NCBI RefSeq assembly: GCF_037949795.1
Contig: NZ_CP149933.1
Span: 186,001 to 250,000 of the forward strand
Reading direction: 5' to 3'
DNA from: Thioclava sp. GXIMD2076
GTDB lineage: Bacteria > Pseudomonadota > Alphaproteobacteria > Rhodobacterales > Rhodobacteraceae
DNA: 64,000 nt
Part shown: piece after piece, positions 16,423-25,453 of the stretch
How positions within the stretch are numbered: the stretch's first letter is position 1
How the letters are laid out: every line of letters begins with the position of its first letter
Program-made: the position numbers and the translations under genes
The notes under the pieces: generated by a model
Databases searched by the model: none
Told to the model about the DNA's origin: nothing
Seen by the model: the letters and a program-made list of their open reading frames with translations, nothing else

Positions 16423-17199
16423 TCAGAACGAGCTCCAGCTTTCGTAAAGCATATAGGCTGCCACCACGAAAATCAGGGACGCGAAGACCGATGTCAGCGC
16501 GCCCTTGCCCGATAACCTGCGCGCAAGGCCGGTGCCTGCCAGCCCCCCGATGACGCCGCCCGCGATGAAGGTGGCTGCGATCCCCCATGCAACAAGTCCG
16601 GATGCCGCGTAATTGAGCGCCGTGGTCAGACCGAAGGCGGTCACCGCCACGAGGCTCGTGCCGACCGCATTGATCACCGGCATCTGGGTTGCGGCCATCA
16701 GCCCCGGAACGATCAGAAAGCCGCCGCCGATCCCGAAAATGCCGGAAAACGCGCCAGTGCCCAGACCGTATCCCGCGACCTTGGCCACATTGTGTCGCCC
16801 GCATTGGGCACCGGCCAGGCCCTCGGCCTTGCGGTTTTTCAGCATCAACACACCCACCACGATCATCACCAGCGCGAAGAGAAAAAGAAGCTGGTGGCCG
16901 TTGACGGATTTGCCGAAACTCGATCCGCCGAACGCGCCCAGAATCCCCGCGCCTGCATAGATCATACCGCAGCGCCATTTGACGGTATGGGCACGGGCAT
17001 GGAGAGCCAGATTGGCTGCGGAGCTCACCGCCACCGCCAATGCCGAGGTGCCGATCGCCACATGCGGGTTCGCGACGCCCGCCACATAGACCATCAATGG
17101 CACGGCAAGGATCGAGCCGCCGCCGCCTACAAGGCCCAGCACAAGTCCGACCAGCGCGCCCGACAGCCCTCCAAGCGCATAATGGAATAGGTCATACAT
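16423..17199 (-). CDS. TauE/SafE-family membrane permease
   Basis: 258-residue multi-spanning protein. Two related halves carry Gly-rich signatures (GLVGGGGSILAVPLMVYV near the N-terminus and GIFGIGGGFLIVPGLM in the middle), which define the TauE/SafE/DUF81 family of putative sulphite, sulphonate or organic-anion exporters. The ATG at 17199 gives the standard N-terminus; an upstream in-frame extension is basic and less likely. It is convergent with the amidase at 14903-16309. Nothing nearby points to sulphur metabolism, so the substrate is unknown. Confidence 0.8.
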   Translation of the reverse strand: MYDLFHYALGGLSGALVGLVLGLVGGGGSILAVPLMVYVAGVANPHVAIGTSALAVAVSSAANLALHARAHTVKWRCGMIYAGAGILGAFGGSSFGKSVNGHQLLFLFALVMIVVGVLMLKNRKAEGLAGAQCGRHNVAKVAGYGLGTGAFSGIFGIGGGFLIVPGLMAATQMPVINAVGTSLVAVTAFGLTTALNYAASGLVAWGIAATFIAGGVIGGLAGTGLARRLSGKGALTSVFASLIFVVAAYMLYESWSSF

Positions 17200-17272
17200 G
17201 GGTAACTCGCTCCGGCTATGGCGTTTTCTCCTCAATAGGCAAAGGCATGACCGGAGACGGTGACATTGTCAC

Positions 17273-18232
17273 CTAGCTTTTGCATCGGTCCATCACAGGG
17301 GGGTGAGAAGAGCCGCTGCGTCCTGCGGTGCGGGCGGCCAGCGCCATGCCGCAAAAAACCATCGTAAGCCCCGCGAGGAAGATGCCCGACAGATGGTTTG
17401 ACAGGAGGAGCACCGATGCCGCGATCCCGATCAGCGGCACGCCCAGCGTGAAATTCGACATCGCGAACGCCGAGATCCGGCGCCCATATTCGGCGGCGAC
17501 CACAAAGCAGAGCGAGGTGGCGACAGGGCCGATGAAGACCAGCATAGCAGCCAGTTCACCGCTCCAGTGGATGCGGGAGGAAGGACCTTCGATCATGAGG
17601 GCCGCCCCGCCGAGGCACAGCGTGGCCAGCGCCATCTGCCATGGCGCGAGCGACAGGGCAGAGCCCTGCCATTTGTGGCGTTTCACATGCAAGATGACCC
17701 CCGACCATGCGACGGCTCCGACCAGCAGGAAGCCCGCGCCCATAAAGGCACCGGGCTGGCTCCAATCGGTCTCGAGTGGCGAGCAGACCAGCGCGATCCC
17801 GAAAAGCCCCAGCGCAAGCGCCAGCATCTGCCCGCGGTCGGGACGCTGGCCAAAGGCTGCCCAACCCAGAAGCAGCGTCCAGAGCGGGGTTGTATAGGCC
17901 AGAAGCACCGCATGGCTTGTGTCGGTGACCGTCATCGCGATCATGCCCAGACCGGTGAAGGTGGTCATCTGTAAGAGCCCCATGCTGAGCACGATCGGAA
18001 GATCGGCGCGTGCGGGCAGTTTCAGCCCGCCTTTCAGCGCGACGAAGGCAAACAGGCACAATGCCGCCGAGCCGAACCGGAACGCGGCCAGCCAGAGCGG
18101 CGGAATCTGCATCAGCGCGATCTGGGTGGCGGGCCAGCTGAGCCCCCATAAAAGCACCATCACCGACAGAACGGTGCCGGTGCGGGCCATCGGATGGGTG
18201 TGGAAAAACCGGGGAGCGGCGAGGGTAAGCAT
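17273..18232 (-). CDS. EamA/DMT-family transporter
   Basis: 319-residue inner-membrane protein with about ten hydrophobic segments in two EamA repeats. MVLLWGLSWPATQIAL at the start and the late FIGPVATSLCFVVAAEYGRRISA are typical of drug/metabolite transporters such as RhtA- or YdcZ-like exporters. It is divergent from an Lrp/AsnC gene only about 80 bases away, a common arrangement for amino-acid exporters controlled by Lrp. The start could alternatively be an internal Met 14 codons later. Confidence 0.82.
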   Translation of the reverse strand: MLTLAAPRFFHTHPMARTGTVLSVMVLLWGLSWPATQIALMQIPPLWLAAFRFGSAALCLFAFVALKGGLKLPARADLPIVLSMGLLQMTTFTGLGMIAMTVTDTSHAVLLAYTTPLWTLLLGWAAFGQRPDRGQMLALALGLFGIALVCSPLETDWSQPGAFMGAGFLLVGAVAWSGVILHVKRHKWQGSALSLAPWQMALATLCLGGAALMIEGPSSRIHWSGELAAMLVFIGPVATSLCFVVAAEYGRRISAFAMSNFTLGVPLIGIAASVLLLSNHLSGIFLAGLTMVFCGMALAARTAGRSGSSHPPVMDRCKS

Positions 18233-18313
18233 GCTGTGTCTCGAATGGATCTGTCTGCCCCCATTCTTGCGGAACCCGCGCGGTGAAATGCGTCTTTGTT
18301 TTCGGATTTTGCG

Positions 18314-18847
18314 ATGCTATCGGTAAATCTGACCCGAATTGCGCCAGTGAGAGAAAAGTTGAACCGGAAACCCGCCGATCTGGACCAGGCCAGCCTGCGC
18401 ATTCTAGATGCGCTGCAGCAAGATAGCGAACTCAGCAATGCCGAGCTGGCCGAGCGCGCCCATCTATCGGCCTCGCCCTGCTGGCGGCGGGTGGCGGAGA
18501 TGCGCGAGAAAGGCGTGATCCGTGGCTCGGTGGCGCTGGTCGATCCGGTCAGCCTCGGGCTGATGGTCAATGTCTTCGTGCATGTGACGCTGGAGAAGCA
18601 GGAGAAGAAGACGCTGAAGACCTTCACCGATGCGATCCGCGACCGGCCCGAGATCATGGAGTGCTACCTGATGACCGGTTCGGAGGATTTCATGCTGCGG
18701 GTCGTGGTGGAGGATCTCTTCCGCTATCAGGATCTGGTGATGAATTTCCTCACCCAGATCCCCGGTGTCGCGAATATCCGGTCGAGCTTCGCGCTCGACC
18801 AGGTGAAATATACCACGGCCCTGCCAACCAGCCACCTCAGGGATTAA
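18314..18847 (+). CDS. Lrp/AsnC-family transcriptional regulator
   Basis: About 177 residues. Residues about 23-72 form the Lrp helix-turn-helix (LDQASLRILDALQQDSELSN, then AHLSASPCWRRVAEM), followed by a RAM/AsnC ligand-binding domain (VFVHVTLEKQEKK, then MTGSEDFMLRVV). It is divergent from the EamA transporter and probably controls it in response to an amino acid. The ATG at 18314 has a GGA upstream; an upstream TTG at 18296 is possible. The stop overlaps the 3' end of the convergent esterase gene by 4 bases. Confidence 0.85.
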   Translation: MLSVNLTRIAPVREKLNRKPADLDQASLRILDALQQDSELSNAELAERAHLSASPCWRRVAEMREKGVIRGSVALVDPVSLGLMVNVFVHVTLEKQEKKTLKTFTDAIRDRPEIMECYLMTGSEDFMLRVVVEDLFRYQDLVMNFLTQIPGVANIRSSFALDQVKYTTALPTSHLRD

Positions 18848-19755
18848 TCCCCGCGCCGCAATGTCTCGCAGAAGAACCGCGTGACGCGGGCGATGATGTC
18901 CGGCTGATACCAGGGGCTGTCGCCATGCCCCGCGCCTTCGACCAGAAGATAGTGCGCCGCGACCCCGTGCGATCCGAGCGCACGGTAGAGCTTGGCGCTC
19001 TGTTCGGGCGAGACCAGCCGGTCGGCGCTTCCATGCAGGATCAGAAAGGGCGGGGAATGGGGGCCGACATGACCGATGGGGCTGGCCGCGCGGGTCTTTT
19101 CGGGGGTGTCGTGCACGGTGGCACCGAGTGACGGGCCGAAAGCGGGGCCATTGACGATCAGCGCCTCCGTCACCGCGGGCGAGGCATGGCTTGCGGCCGC
19201 CTCTGGCGGCAGTCCCGCGCCGATATCCGACAGGTCCGAGATCCCGTAAAGCGTGACGGCAGCCTGCACGTCCGAGGGCTGGTCGAGATAGTCGCCGCGT
19301 TCATACTCCGCGCCGGTCACGGTCGCGGCCAGCTGCGCCATATAGCCGCCCGCACTGTCGCCCATCACGCCGATGCGGGAGGGATCGATCCCGAACGTCT
19401 CGGCATGGGCGCGCAGGAAGCGGATCGCGGCTTTCGCATCCTCGGCCTGAGCCGGAAAAACATCGGGCACAGTGCGGTATTCTGCCGCTGCCACCACGAA
19501 GCCAGCCTGCGCCAGCGCCATACGCATCTGCAAATATTTGTCGTGATCGGCGCTGGTGAAGCCACCGCCCGGAAAATAGAGAATGGCGGGGCGGTTTCGG
19601 GCCTCAGCCTCGCGGATGACCGACATCCGCAACTGGCGGAAGCCTCTGGCATGTTTGATCTGCGCATAGTGTATGCCCGAAGTCATTTCGATCCTCGGGC
19701 TATCGCCTGCGACCTTGATCACTTCCGCGCCTCGGGTATATCCGTGCAGATCCAT
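18844..19755 (-). CDS. Alpha/beta-hydrolase esterase (HSL/BD-FAE-like)
   Basis: About 303 residues with the oxyanion-hole motif YFPGGGFTSADHDKYLQ, the nucleophile elbow GDSAGGYMAQLAA, and the late Asp/His pair in ILHGSADRLVSPEQS and VEGAGHGDSPW. These define carboxylesterases of the hormone-sensitive-lipase/BD-fold type. The Met at 19755 is preferred because an AAGGGG ribosome-binding site precedes it; two earlier in-frame Met codons exist. There is no signal peptide. It lies downstream of the mocR gene on the same strand; the substrate is not deducible. Confidence 0.8.
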   Translation of the reverse strand: MDLHGYTRGAEVIKVAGDSPRIEMTSGIHYAQIKHARGFRQLRMSVIREAEARNRPAILYFPGGGFTSADHDKYLQMRMALAQAGFVVAAAEYRTVPDVFPAQAEDAKAAIRFLRAHAETFGIDPSRIGVMGDSAGGYMAQLAATVTGAEYERGDYLDQPSDVQAAVTLYGISDLSDIGAGLPPEAAASHASPAVTEALIVNGPAFGPSLGATVHDTPEKTRAASPIGHVGPHSPPFLILHGSADRLVSPEQSAKLYRALGSHGVAAHYLLVEGAGHGDSPWYQPDIIARVTRFFCETLRRGD

Positions 19756-19823
19756 CCTGAACCCCTTCTTCATGTTCGGGAGAGTAGATAAGGGTGTGGG
19801 CGCGCACGGAAAGGACGTGCAGG

Positions 19824-21269
19824 TCACAAGCCGTTGAGAGAGGCTGCCCGAAGGATATGGCCCAGACGGATTGCGGCCTCCGACAGGGTGTCCTCATCGA
19901 AGCCGGCATAGCCCAGAAGCAATCCTGAAAGAGGATCAGGCAGCTGGCAATGCGTGGACAGCGCGCCGATTGCCAGGCCTTGGCCGGTGGCCTCGGCGCA
20001 GATCGCGCGGTCGGTTACGACCTTGGCCAATGCCGGTTTCAGGGGCACACATAGATGCATTCCACCCATATCGAGGGCCAGTTCCACAAGATCGGCCACC
20101 GGAGCCAGCGCGGCCAGAAGATGCGCCTGCCTACGGGCATAGACCCTGCGCATCCGCCGCAGATGGGCACCGAACTCGCCCGATTGCATCAGCCGTGCCA
20201 GCGCGGGTTGCGGCGTGAGCGAGGCCTGTGCGCCAAGACGGCCCAGATGGGCGCGGGCCTCGGGCACCCGCGCCTCCGGCAGGACCATATAGCCCAGCCG
20301 CATCTGCGCGTTGAGGAGTTTCGAGAAGCTACCCAGATAGACCACCCTTTTGCCATCCAGCCCCGCCAGCGTGGGCAGGGGCTGGCCCCGATAGCGGAAC
20401 TCGCTGTCGTAATCATCCTCGATGACCAGCCCGCCACTGCGCTGAGCCCAGTCCAGAAGGGCCATCCTGCGCGGCAGGCCGAGGCTGCGCCCCGTCGGGT
20501 AATGGCGCGAGGGGGTCACGATGACCGCGCGGGCCTGCGGCGGGATCAGGCGGCTGTCGAAGCCCTCGGCATCAATGCGGCAGGGCAGGGGGCGGCTGCC
20601 GGCGGCGATGAGCGCATGGCGCATCCGCGGCCAACCGGGGTCTTCTATGGCGGCGCAGGTTTCCTCGGGCAGGAGCCCGCGGAAGATGATCTCGAAAGCC
20701 TCGCGCGCGCCCGAGGTGATCACCACCTGTTCGGGGCGGCAGGCGAGCTGGCGCCATGCGCCCAGATGATCGGCAATCGCCGCGCGCAGGGGAAACCAGC
20801 CGAACGGATCGGGCCGCGCCAGAAGGGCGGGCTCGGGGTTGCGCCAGGATTGGTCCAGATGGCGCGCCCATTGCGTATGGGGCATCAGCGACAGATCGGG
20901 GAGCGAGGTCTGGAAAGGAGGCCATGCACGGGGTGCGGGAGGCTGTGGCGGCGCGGGCACCTCGACGCGCGCCAGATGCGGCAGATCCTGCGCCACAAAG
21001 GTTCCCGCACCGCGCCGTGTCACCAGATAGCCTTCGGCCACCAGCTGGTCATAGACCATCTGCACCGTCATCCGCGAGACCGACAGCTCGGCCGCCAGCA
21101 CACGGCTGGCAGGCAGCCTGAGCCCGCAATATTGCGCAGAGCCCAACACCTTGCGCCGCAGCCCGTCCATAAGCTGGCTCTGAAGCGTGTCGCGGGCGGC
21201 GGCATCAAGGCTCAGCCCGAACAGGTCGCGCTGCAAATTGGACTGGTGTGAATTGTCTGAATTGGTCAT
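19824..21269 (-). CDS. MocR/PdxR-type regulator (GntR-aminotransferase fusion)
   Basis: 481 residues. An N-terminal GntR winged helix (LPASRVLAAELSVSRMTVQMVYDQLVAEGYL) is joined to a fold-type I aminotransferase domain. SFSKLLNAQMRLGYMV carries the PLP-binding lysine, and VIEDDYDSEFRYRGQPLPTLA is a MocR hallmark. Such proteins sense PLP or amino compounds. It is divergent from a split-barrel flavoprotein gene. An inverted repeat ATTGGT...ACCAAT overlaps its start codon, with a further ACCAATA direct repeat near the neighbour's start. Confidence 0.88.
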   Translation of the reverse strand: MTNSDNSHQSNLQRDLFGLSLDAAARDTLQSQLMDGLRRKVLGSAQYCGLRLPASRVLAAELSVSRMTVQMVYDQLVAEGYLVTRRGAGTFVAQDLPHLARVEVPAPPQPPAPRAWPPFQTSLPDLSLMPHTQWARHLDQSWRNPEPALLARPDPFGWFPLRAAIADHLGAWRQLACRPEQVVITSGAREAFEIIFRGLLPEETCAAIEDPGWPRMRHALIAAGSRPLPCRIDAEGFDSRLIPPQARAVIVTPSRHYPTGRSLGLPRRMALLDWAQRSGGLVIEDDYDSEFRYRGQPLPTLAGLDGKRVVYLGSFSKLLNAQMRLGYMVLPEARVPEARAHLGRLGAQASLTPQPALARLMQSGEFGAHLRRMRRVYARRQAHLLAALAPVADLVELALDMGGMHLCVPLKPALAKVVTDRAICAEATGQGLAIGALSTHCQLPDPLSGLLLGYAGFDEDTLSEAAIRLGHILRAASLNGL

Positions 21270-21326
21270 TTATCTATAACCAATAGGCGGCGAGAAGGAC
21301 TGGTGCAAGTAGCAGGTTGGACCAAT
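21261..21326. promoter_or_regulatory. Candidate MocR operator cluster (ATTGGT/ACCAAT repeats)
   Basis: ATTGGT at 21261-21266 is inverted relative to ACCAAT at 21279-21284, and ACCAATA recurs as a direct repeat at 21321. All three lie in the short space between the divergent starts of mocR and the split-barrel gene. MocR regulators typically bind paired direct or inverted repeats in such regions, so this is a plausible shared control site. Confidence 0.4.
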
Positions 21327-21329
21327 ACC

Positions 21330-21980
21330 ATGTCAGAGACCCTCCCCGTCACCGACCGCACCCGCCTGCGGCGCAGCCATACCCGCGGGCATTTCGACCG
21401 CGAGACGGTCAATGCCATCCTCGATGCGCAGCCGATGTGTTCGGTGGGCTATGTGATCGACGGCAAGCCGTTTGTGACGCCCACGCTCCAATGGCGCGAG
21501 GGCAACCATATCTATTGGCACGGCTCTGCGGCTTCGCGGGCGCTGAAAAATTCGCGCGATATGGAGGTCTGTCTCAATGTGGCCATTCTGGACGGGTTCG
21601 TAATGGCGCGCTCGGGCATGCACCATTCGGTCAACTCGCGCTCGGTCACGCTTTATGGCCGCGCCTTCAAGGTCGAGGATGATACCGAGAAACACCGCAA
21701 GCTGGGCAATTTCGTCAACAGCCTCTTCCCCGGACGCTATGACATCCTGCGCCCCGACCATGCGCAGGATCTGAAAGCCACCATGGTTCTGGGGATGGAG
21801 ATTACCGAGGCCAGCGCCAAGATCCGCACCGGCGCTCCGGTCGACGAGGAGGCCGATTACGATCTGCCGATCTGGGCGGGTGTCATTCCGGTCCATATCC
21901 AGGTGGGGGAGCCGATCCCTGACCCGCGCAACCGCGAGGGGGTGGAAATGCCCGACCATGTCCGCGATTTTACCCTGTAA
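21330..21980 (+). CDS. Pyridoxamine-phosphate-oxidase-like split-barrel flavoprotein
   Basis: About 216 residues. The pattern RSHTRGHFDRETVNAILDAQPMCSVGYVIDGKPFVTPTLQWREGNHIYWHGSAASRALKN matches the FMN/F420-binding split-barrel family related to NimA and PNPOx (probably a flavin-dependent reductase or stress protein). The ATG at 21330 is preferred over a GTG at 21303 because homology starts just after it. It is divergent from mocR and is probably its target. A hairpin just after the stop could terminate transcription. Confidence 0.78.
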   Translation: MSETLPVTDRTRLRRSHTRGHFDRETVNAILDAQPMCSVGYVIDGKPFVTPTLQWREGNHIYWHGSAASRALKNSRDMEVCLNVAILDGFVMARSGMHHSVNSRSVTLYGRAFKVEDDTEKHRKLGNFVNSLFPGRYDILRPDHAQDLKATMVLGMEITEASAKIRTGAPVDEEADYDLPIWAGVIPVHIQVGEPIPDPRNREGVEMPDHVRDFTL

Positions 21981-21990
21981 AACAAAGACA

Positions 21991-22020
21991 CCCCCCTACA
22001 TCCAAGGAGATGCAGGGGGG
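21991..22020 (+). terminator. Hairpin after split-barrel gene
   Basis: CCCCCCT pairs with AGGGGGG, and after one mismatch CATC pairs with GATG, around a 6-base loop. It lies 10 bases after the stop codon. No long T tract follows, so termination strength is uncertain. Confidence 0.5.
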
Positions 22021-22028
22021 CTAAGGCA

Positions 22029-22051
22029 CTAAAACGTAAGGGGCGTTTTAG
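22029..22051 (-). terminator. Hairpin at the 3' end of the sugar-acid operon
   Basis: CTAAAACG (22029-22036) pairs with CGTTTTAG (22044-22051) around a 7-base loop. It includes the stop codon of the RraA-like gene at the end of the minus-strand operon. A second, stronger GC hairpin lies just beyond at 21991-22020, so the two together may form a convergent terminator region. Confidence 0.45.
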
Positions 22052-22758
22052 CGACCGTTCTTCTCGCGCCAGACCTTGAAATCGGCCTGATGCTGATCCT
22101 TGGTGCAGGGATAGAGACCGATGATCGTCTCGCCCTCTTTCACACGCTCGACCACGAAATCCTCATAGGCGGTCATCTCGACGGCCTCATCGGCAATCTC
22201 GTCGGCGATATCTGCGGGGATCACGATGACGCAATCCGCATCACCCACGATGATGTCGCCCGGGAAGACCGGCGCATCGCCGCAGCCGATCGGCTCGTTG
22301 ATGCCGATTGCCTCGTTATTGGTGAGGTTGGTCGGGCTCGAGGGGCGGGTGTGATAGGCCGCGATCTCGAGATCCGCGATCGTGGCCGCGTCACGGAAGC
22401 CGCCATCGGTGACTACGCCGACGCCACCGCGCATCATCAGGCGGGTGATCAGGATGTCACCGGCCGAGGCTGCAGCGGCCTGCTTGCGGCTATCCATCAC
22501 CAGAACCGATCCGGGAGGGCAGCTTTCGATGGCGACGCGCTGCGGGTGATCGGCGTTGCGGAAGCAGGTGATCGGGTTGCGGTCCTCGCGCGCGGGCATG
22601 TAGCGCAGGGTGAAGGCGGGCCCCACCATGTTCTTGCCCTTCCAGCCGACCGGATGCACGCCCTGGATGACCTGATTGCGCAGGCCGCGCTTGAAAAGCG
22701 CCGTGGCAAGGGTGGCCACCGAGACGCCCATCAGTTTCTCACGGGTTTCTTCTTTCAT
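22048..22758 (-). CDS. RraA-family protein (HMG/CHA-aldolase-like)
   Basis: 236-residue RraA-fold protein. Typical features are LMGVSVATLATALFKRGLRN, GPAFTLRYMP, a metal/substrate region in GDILITRLMMRGGVGVVTDGGFRD, and the late GDIIVGDADCVIVIPADIADEI. Despite the family name, metabolic members are pyruvate/oxaloacetate-releasing aldolases or decarboxylases. It is the last gene of the dehydratase-aldolase-dehydrogenase-lactonase operon, so a sugar-acid catabolic role is likelier than RNase regulation. The exact reaction cannot be read from sequence. Confidence 0.8.
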   Translation of the reverse strand: MKEETREKLMGVSVATLATALFKRGLRNQVIQGVHPVGWKGKNMVGPAFTLRYMPAREDRNPITCFRNADHPQRVAIESCPPGSVLVMDSRKQAAAASAGDILITRLMMRGGVGVVTDGGFRDAATIADLEIAAYHTRPSSPTNLTNNEAIGINEPIGCGDAPVFPGDIIVGDADCVIVIPADIADEIADEAVEMTAYEDFVVERVKEGETIIGLYPCTKDQHQADFKVWREKNGR

Positions 22759-22783
22759 GATTGGGTTCCTTTCCGGAAGATGC

Positions 22784-23824
22784 TTAAAGCGGTTGGGCCG
22801 ACCGTGTATTCACGTAGACGGCGTAGATCGAATGGCTCGAGGCCATGAACAGGCGGTTGCCGTATGTGCCGCCGAAACAGAGATTGGCGCAGCGTTCGGG
22901 CAGGTGGATATGGCCGATGGGCTTGCCTGAGGGGTTGAAGACCATCACCCCGTCCTGTGCTTCCGAATTGCCACCCTCGCCTCCGGTGCTGCCCCAGCCG
23001 CACCACAGGTTTCCATCCTCGTCACAGGCGATGCCATCCAGCGCCCCTGCGGTGGGTGCGGTGATATGGAGCCGCTTGTTTGCAAGCGTTCCGTCCTGAA
23101 GGTCATAGGCCCAGACAAGACGATCCGGCTTGGCACGGCCCTCGACGATATAGACAACCGTGCCTCCCGGCGCGAAGGTGATGCCGTTGGGGCCCTGCAG
23201 ATCGGAGAGTGCGAGGCTGAGGGAGCCGTCGGGCGCAATCCGGTAGACGCCGTGATGGGGTTGTTCCTGCTCGGCCTTCTCGCCCTCGTAGTAATTCGAG
23301 ATCTGGAACGGCGGGTCGGTAAACCAGACACTGCCATCGGCGCTCACGGCCAGATCATTGGGCGAATTGAGTTTCTTGCCCTCGTAACTGTCTGCCAGAA
23401 CTGTGATCGTGCCGTCATGCTCGGTGCGGGTCACGCGACGCATACCGCCTTCGCAGGTGATCAGCCGTCCTTCGAGATCGCGCGCATTGCCATTCGACCA
23501 GCCGGAAGGCTGACGGAATGTCGAGGCCTGCCCGGTGACCTCGTCCCAGCGGATCAGTCGGTTATTGGGAATATCGCTGACCAGAAGATAGCGCCCGTCA
23601 GCCACCCAGACGGGGCCTTCCATCCAGCCGAAGCCGGTCGCCAGACGTTCGACGGACGAATTGAAAATACGGTATTTGGAAAATTCGGGGTCGAGGATCT
23701 CGACTGCCGGATCCGGATAACGCAGCGACGGGCTCCAGTCGCCGGCAAATGCGCGGCTTGTCATCAGCGTTGCCGCAAGGCTCAGGCCTCCGGTCAGGGC
23801 CGTTCTACGGGTAGGGTGGGTCAT
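22784..23824 (-). CDS. Tat-exported SMP-30/gluconolactonase-family lactonase
   Basis: 346 residues. The N-terminus PTRRTALTGGLSLAATLMTSRAFAG is a twin-arginine-like signal, predicting export to the periplasm. The six-bladed propeller of the SMP-30/gluconolactonase family follows, with the metal-site motifs MEGPVWVADG, KLNSPNDLAVSADGSVWFTDP and GALDGIACDEDGNLW. It would open aldonolactones outside the cytoplasm. It sits between the semialdehyde dehydrogenase and the RraA-like gene. A periplasmic lactonase fits with the membrane PQQ glucose dehydrogenase at 54548-56974, which makes aldonolactones in the same compartment. Confidence 0.87.
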   Translation of the reverse strand: MTHPTRRTALTGGLSLAATLMTSRAFAGDWSPSLRYPDPAVEILDPEFSKYRIFNSSVERLATGFGWMEGPVWVADGRYLLVSDIPNNRLIRWDEVTGQASTFRQPSGWSNGNARDLEGRLITCEGGMRRVTRTEHDGTITVLADSYEGKKLNSPNDLAVSADGSVWFTDPPFQISNYYEGEKAEQEQPHHGVYRIAPDGSLSLALSDLQGPNGITFAPGGTVVYIVEGRAKPDRLVWAYDLQDGTLANKRLHITAPTAGALDGIACDEDGNLWCGWGSTGGEGGNSEAQDGVMVFNPSGKPIGHIHLPERCANLCFGGTYGNRLFMASSHSIYAVYVNTRSAQPL

Positions 23825-23898
23825 CCTTGCTCCTCCTCAGGTTCGGATGATGGTGCGGGGCGGCGTGGCTCCTCCTCTACGCCGCCCCGCAAGAGATC

Positions 23899-25428
23899 TC
23901 AGAGGTCCAGATCTTCGGGCAGGACGCCCTCGGGGATGTTCTGGAAGCAGACAGGGCGCAGGAAGCGGCGGATCGACATCGTGCCCACCGAGGTTGCGCC
24001 GAAATTGGTCGAGGCCGGATAGGGGCCGCCATGGACCATCGCATCGCAGACCTCGACGCCGGTCGGGAAGCCGTTCGCCATGACACGGCCCGCCTTGCGC
24101 TCGAGGATCGGCAGCAGACGGCGGCCGAGGGTGGCATCGCCCGCATCAAGCTGCATGGTCGCGGTCAGTTGCCCCTCGAAGCCGCGGGCAAGGCCCAGCA
24201 TCTCCTCGGCGCTATCCACGCGCACCACCAGACCCAGCGGCCCGAAGACCTCTTCGCCAAGCGCGTGATCCTGCAGATAGGTCTCGGCATCGGTCTCGAA
24301 GAGAAGGGGCTTGGCTTCGCGGCCCGCATTCTCGTTCTCGACCAGCGGACGCACGGCATTGCGGCCCTCGAAGCGCGACTGGCCATCGCGATAGGCTTTG
24401 GCGATGCCTTCGGTCAGCATGATCTGCGGGCCGACTTCCTTCAGCGCCTTGACGGCAGCGGCGACAAACGCATCGCCATCAGCGCCCTTTTCCACCACGG
24501 CAATACCGGGATTGGTGCAGAACTGGCCCGCGCCCATGGTGAGCGAGCCCGCCCAGCCGGTGCCGATCGCCTCGCCACGGGCTTTTGCGGCCTCGGGCAG
24601 GACGAACATCGGGTTGACCGAGCCCAGCTCGCCGAAGAAGGGGATCGGCTCGGGACGTTGGGCGCAGAGGTCAAAGAGCGCACGGCCCCCACCAAGCGAG
24701 CCGGTGAAGCCCACGGCCTTGATGTCGGGATGCTGCACCAGCGCCGAGCCCACCTGACGGTTGCCGCCCTGGATCAGGCTGAAGACGCCCTTGGGCAGGC
24801 CACATTTCTCGACGGCGGCTAGGATCGCCTCTGCGATGATCTCGCCGGTGCCCGGATGCGCCGAGTGGCCCTTGACCACGACGGGGCAGCCTGCGGCCAG
24901 TGCCGCGGCAGTGTCCCCACCTGCGGTCGAGAATGCCAGCGGGAAGTTCGAGGCGCCGAAGACGGCCACCGGACCGATCGGACGCTGGATCAGGCGCAGA
25001 TCGGGGCGCGGCAGCGGCTGGCGGTCGGGCAGGGCCTTATCGTGGCGGATATCGAGATAGTCGCCCTTGCGGATATGCTCGGCAAACATCTTCAGCTGGC
25101 CAGTGGTCCGGCCCCGCTCGCCCTCGAGGCGGCCTGCGGGCAGCCCGGTTTCCTGCGTGCCGATCTCGGTAACCGCATCACCGCGTGCATTGATCTCGTC
25201 GGCGATGGTGTCGAGGAACGTGGCGCGCTCCTCGCGGGTCAGATAGGCATAGGTCCAGAACGCCTCTTCGGCGGCTTTGCAGGCCTGATCGACCAGCTCG
25301 ACGGTGCCGGTGCTGAACTCATGCGCAGGGCCGTGGGCCGGCTCGGAAGTGAAAGTGTTTTCGGTGGCGACCCACTCGCCCGCGATCAGGTGGCGGCCAT
25401 GGGGTTTGAAGACTGCTTGTCCGTCCAT
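23899..25428 (-). CDS. Alpha-ketoglutarate-semialdehyde (2,5-dioxovalerate) dehydrogenase
   Basis: 509-residue aldehyde dehydrogenase. Motifs are GASNFPLAFSTAGGDTAAALAAGCPVVVKGH, the catalytic Glu in FFGELGSVNPMFVLP, and the catalytic Cys in GAGQFCTNPG. GELGSVNP and the about 510-residue length are typical of the KGSADH types in oxidative pentose and hexarate pathways, which give alpha-ketoglutarate with NAD(P)+. The ATG at 25428 follows an AAAGGAG-like ribosome-binding site. It is the third gene of the operon, directly after the keto-deoxy-pentonate dehydratase, consistent with catalysing the next step. Confidence 0.88.
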   Translation of the reverse strand: MDGQAVFKPHGRHLIAGEWVATENTFTSEPAHGPAHEFSTGTVELVDQACKAAEEAFWTYAYLTREERATFLDTIADEINARGDAVTEIGTQETGLPAGRLEGERGRTTGQLKMFAEHIRKGDYLDIRHDKALPDRQPLPRPDLRLIQRPIGPVAVFGASNFPLAFSTAGGDTAAALAAGCPVVVKGHSAHPGTGEIIAEAILAAVEKCGLPKGVFSLIQGGNRQVGSALVQHPDIKAVGFTGSLGGGRALFDLCAQRPEPIPFFGELGSVNPMFVLPEAAKARGEAIGTGWAGSLTMGAGQFCTNPGIAVVEKGADGDAFVAAAVKALKEVGPQIMLTEGIAKAYRDGQSRFEGRNAVRPLVENENAGREAKPLLFETDAETYLQDHALGEEVFGPLGLVVRVDSAEEMLGLARGFEGQLTATMQLDAGDATLGRRLLPILERKAGRVMANGFPTGVEVCDAMVHGGPYPASTNFGATSVGTMSIRRFLRPVCFQNIPEGVLPEDLDL

Positions 25429-25453
25429 TGGAATTCTCCTTTGGTGGCTAGAG

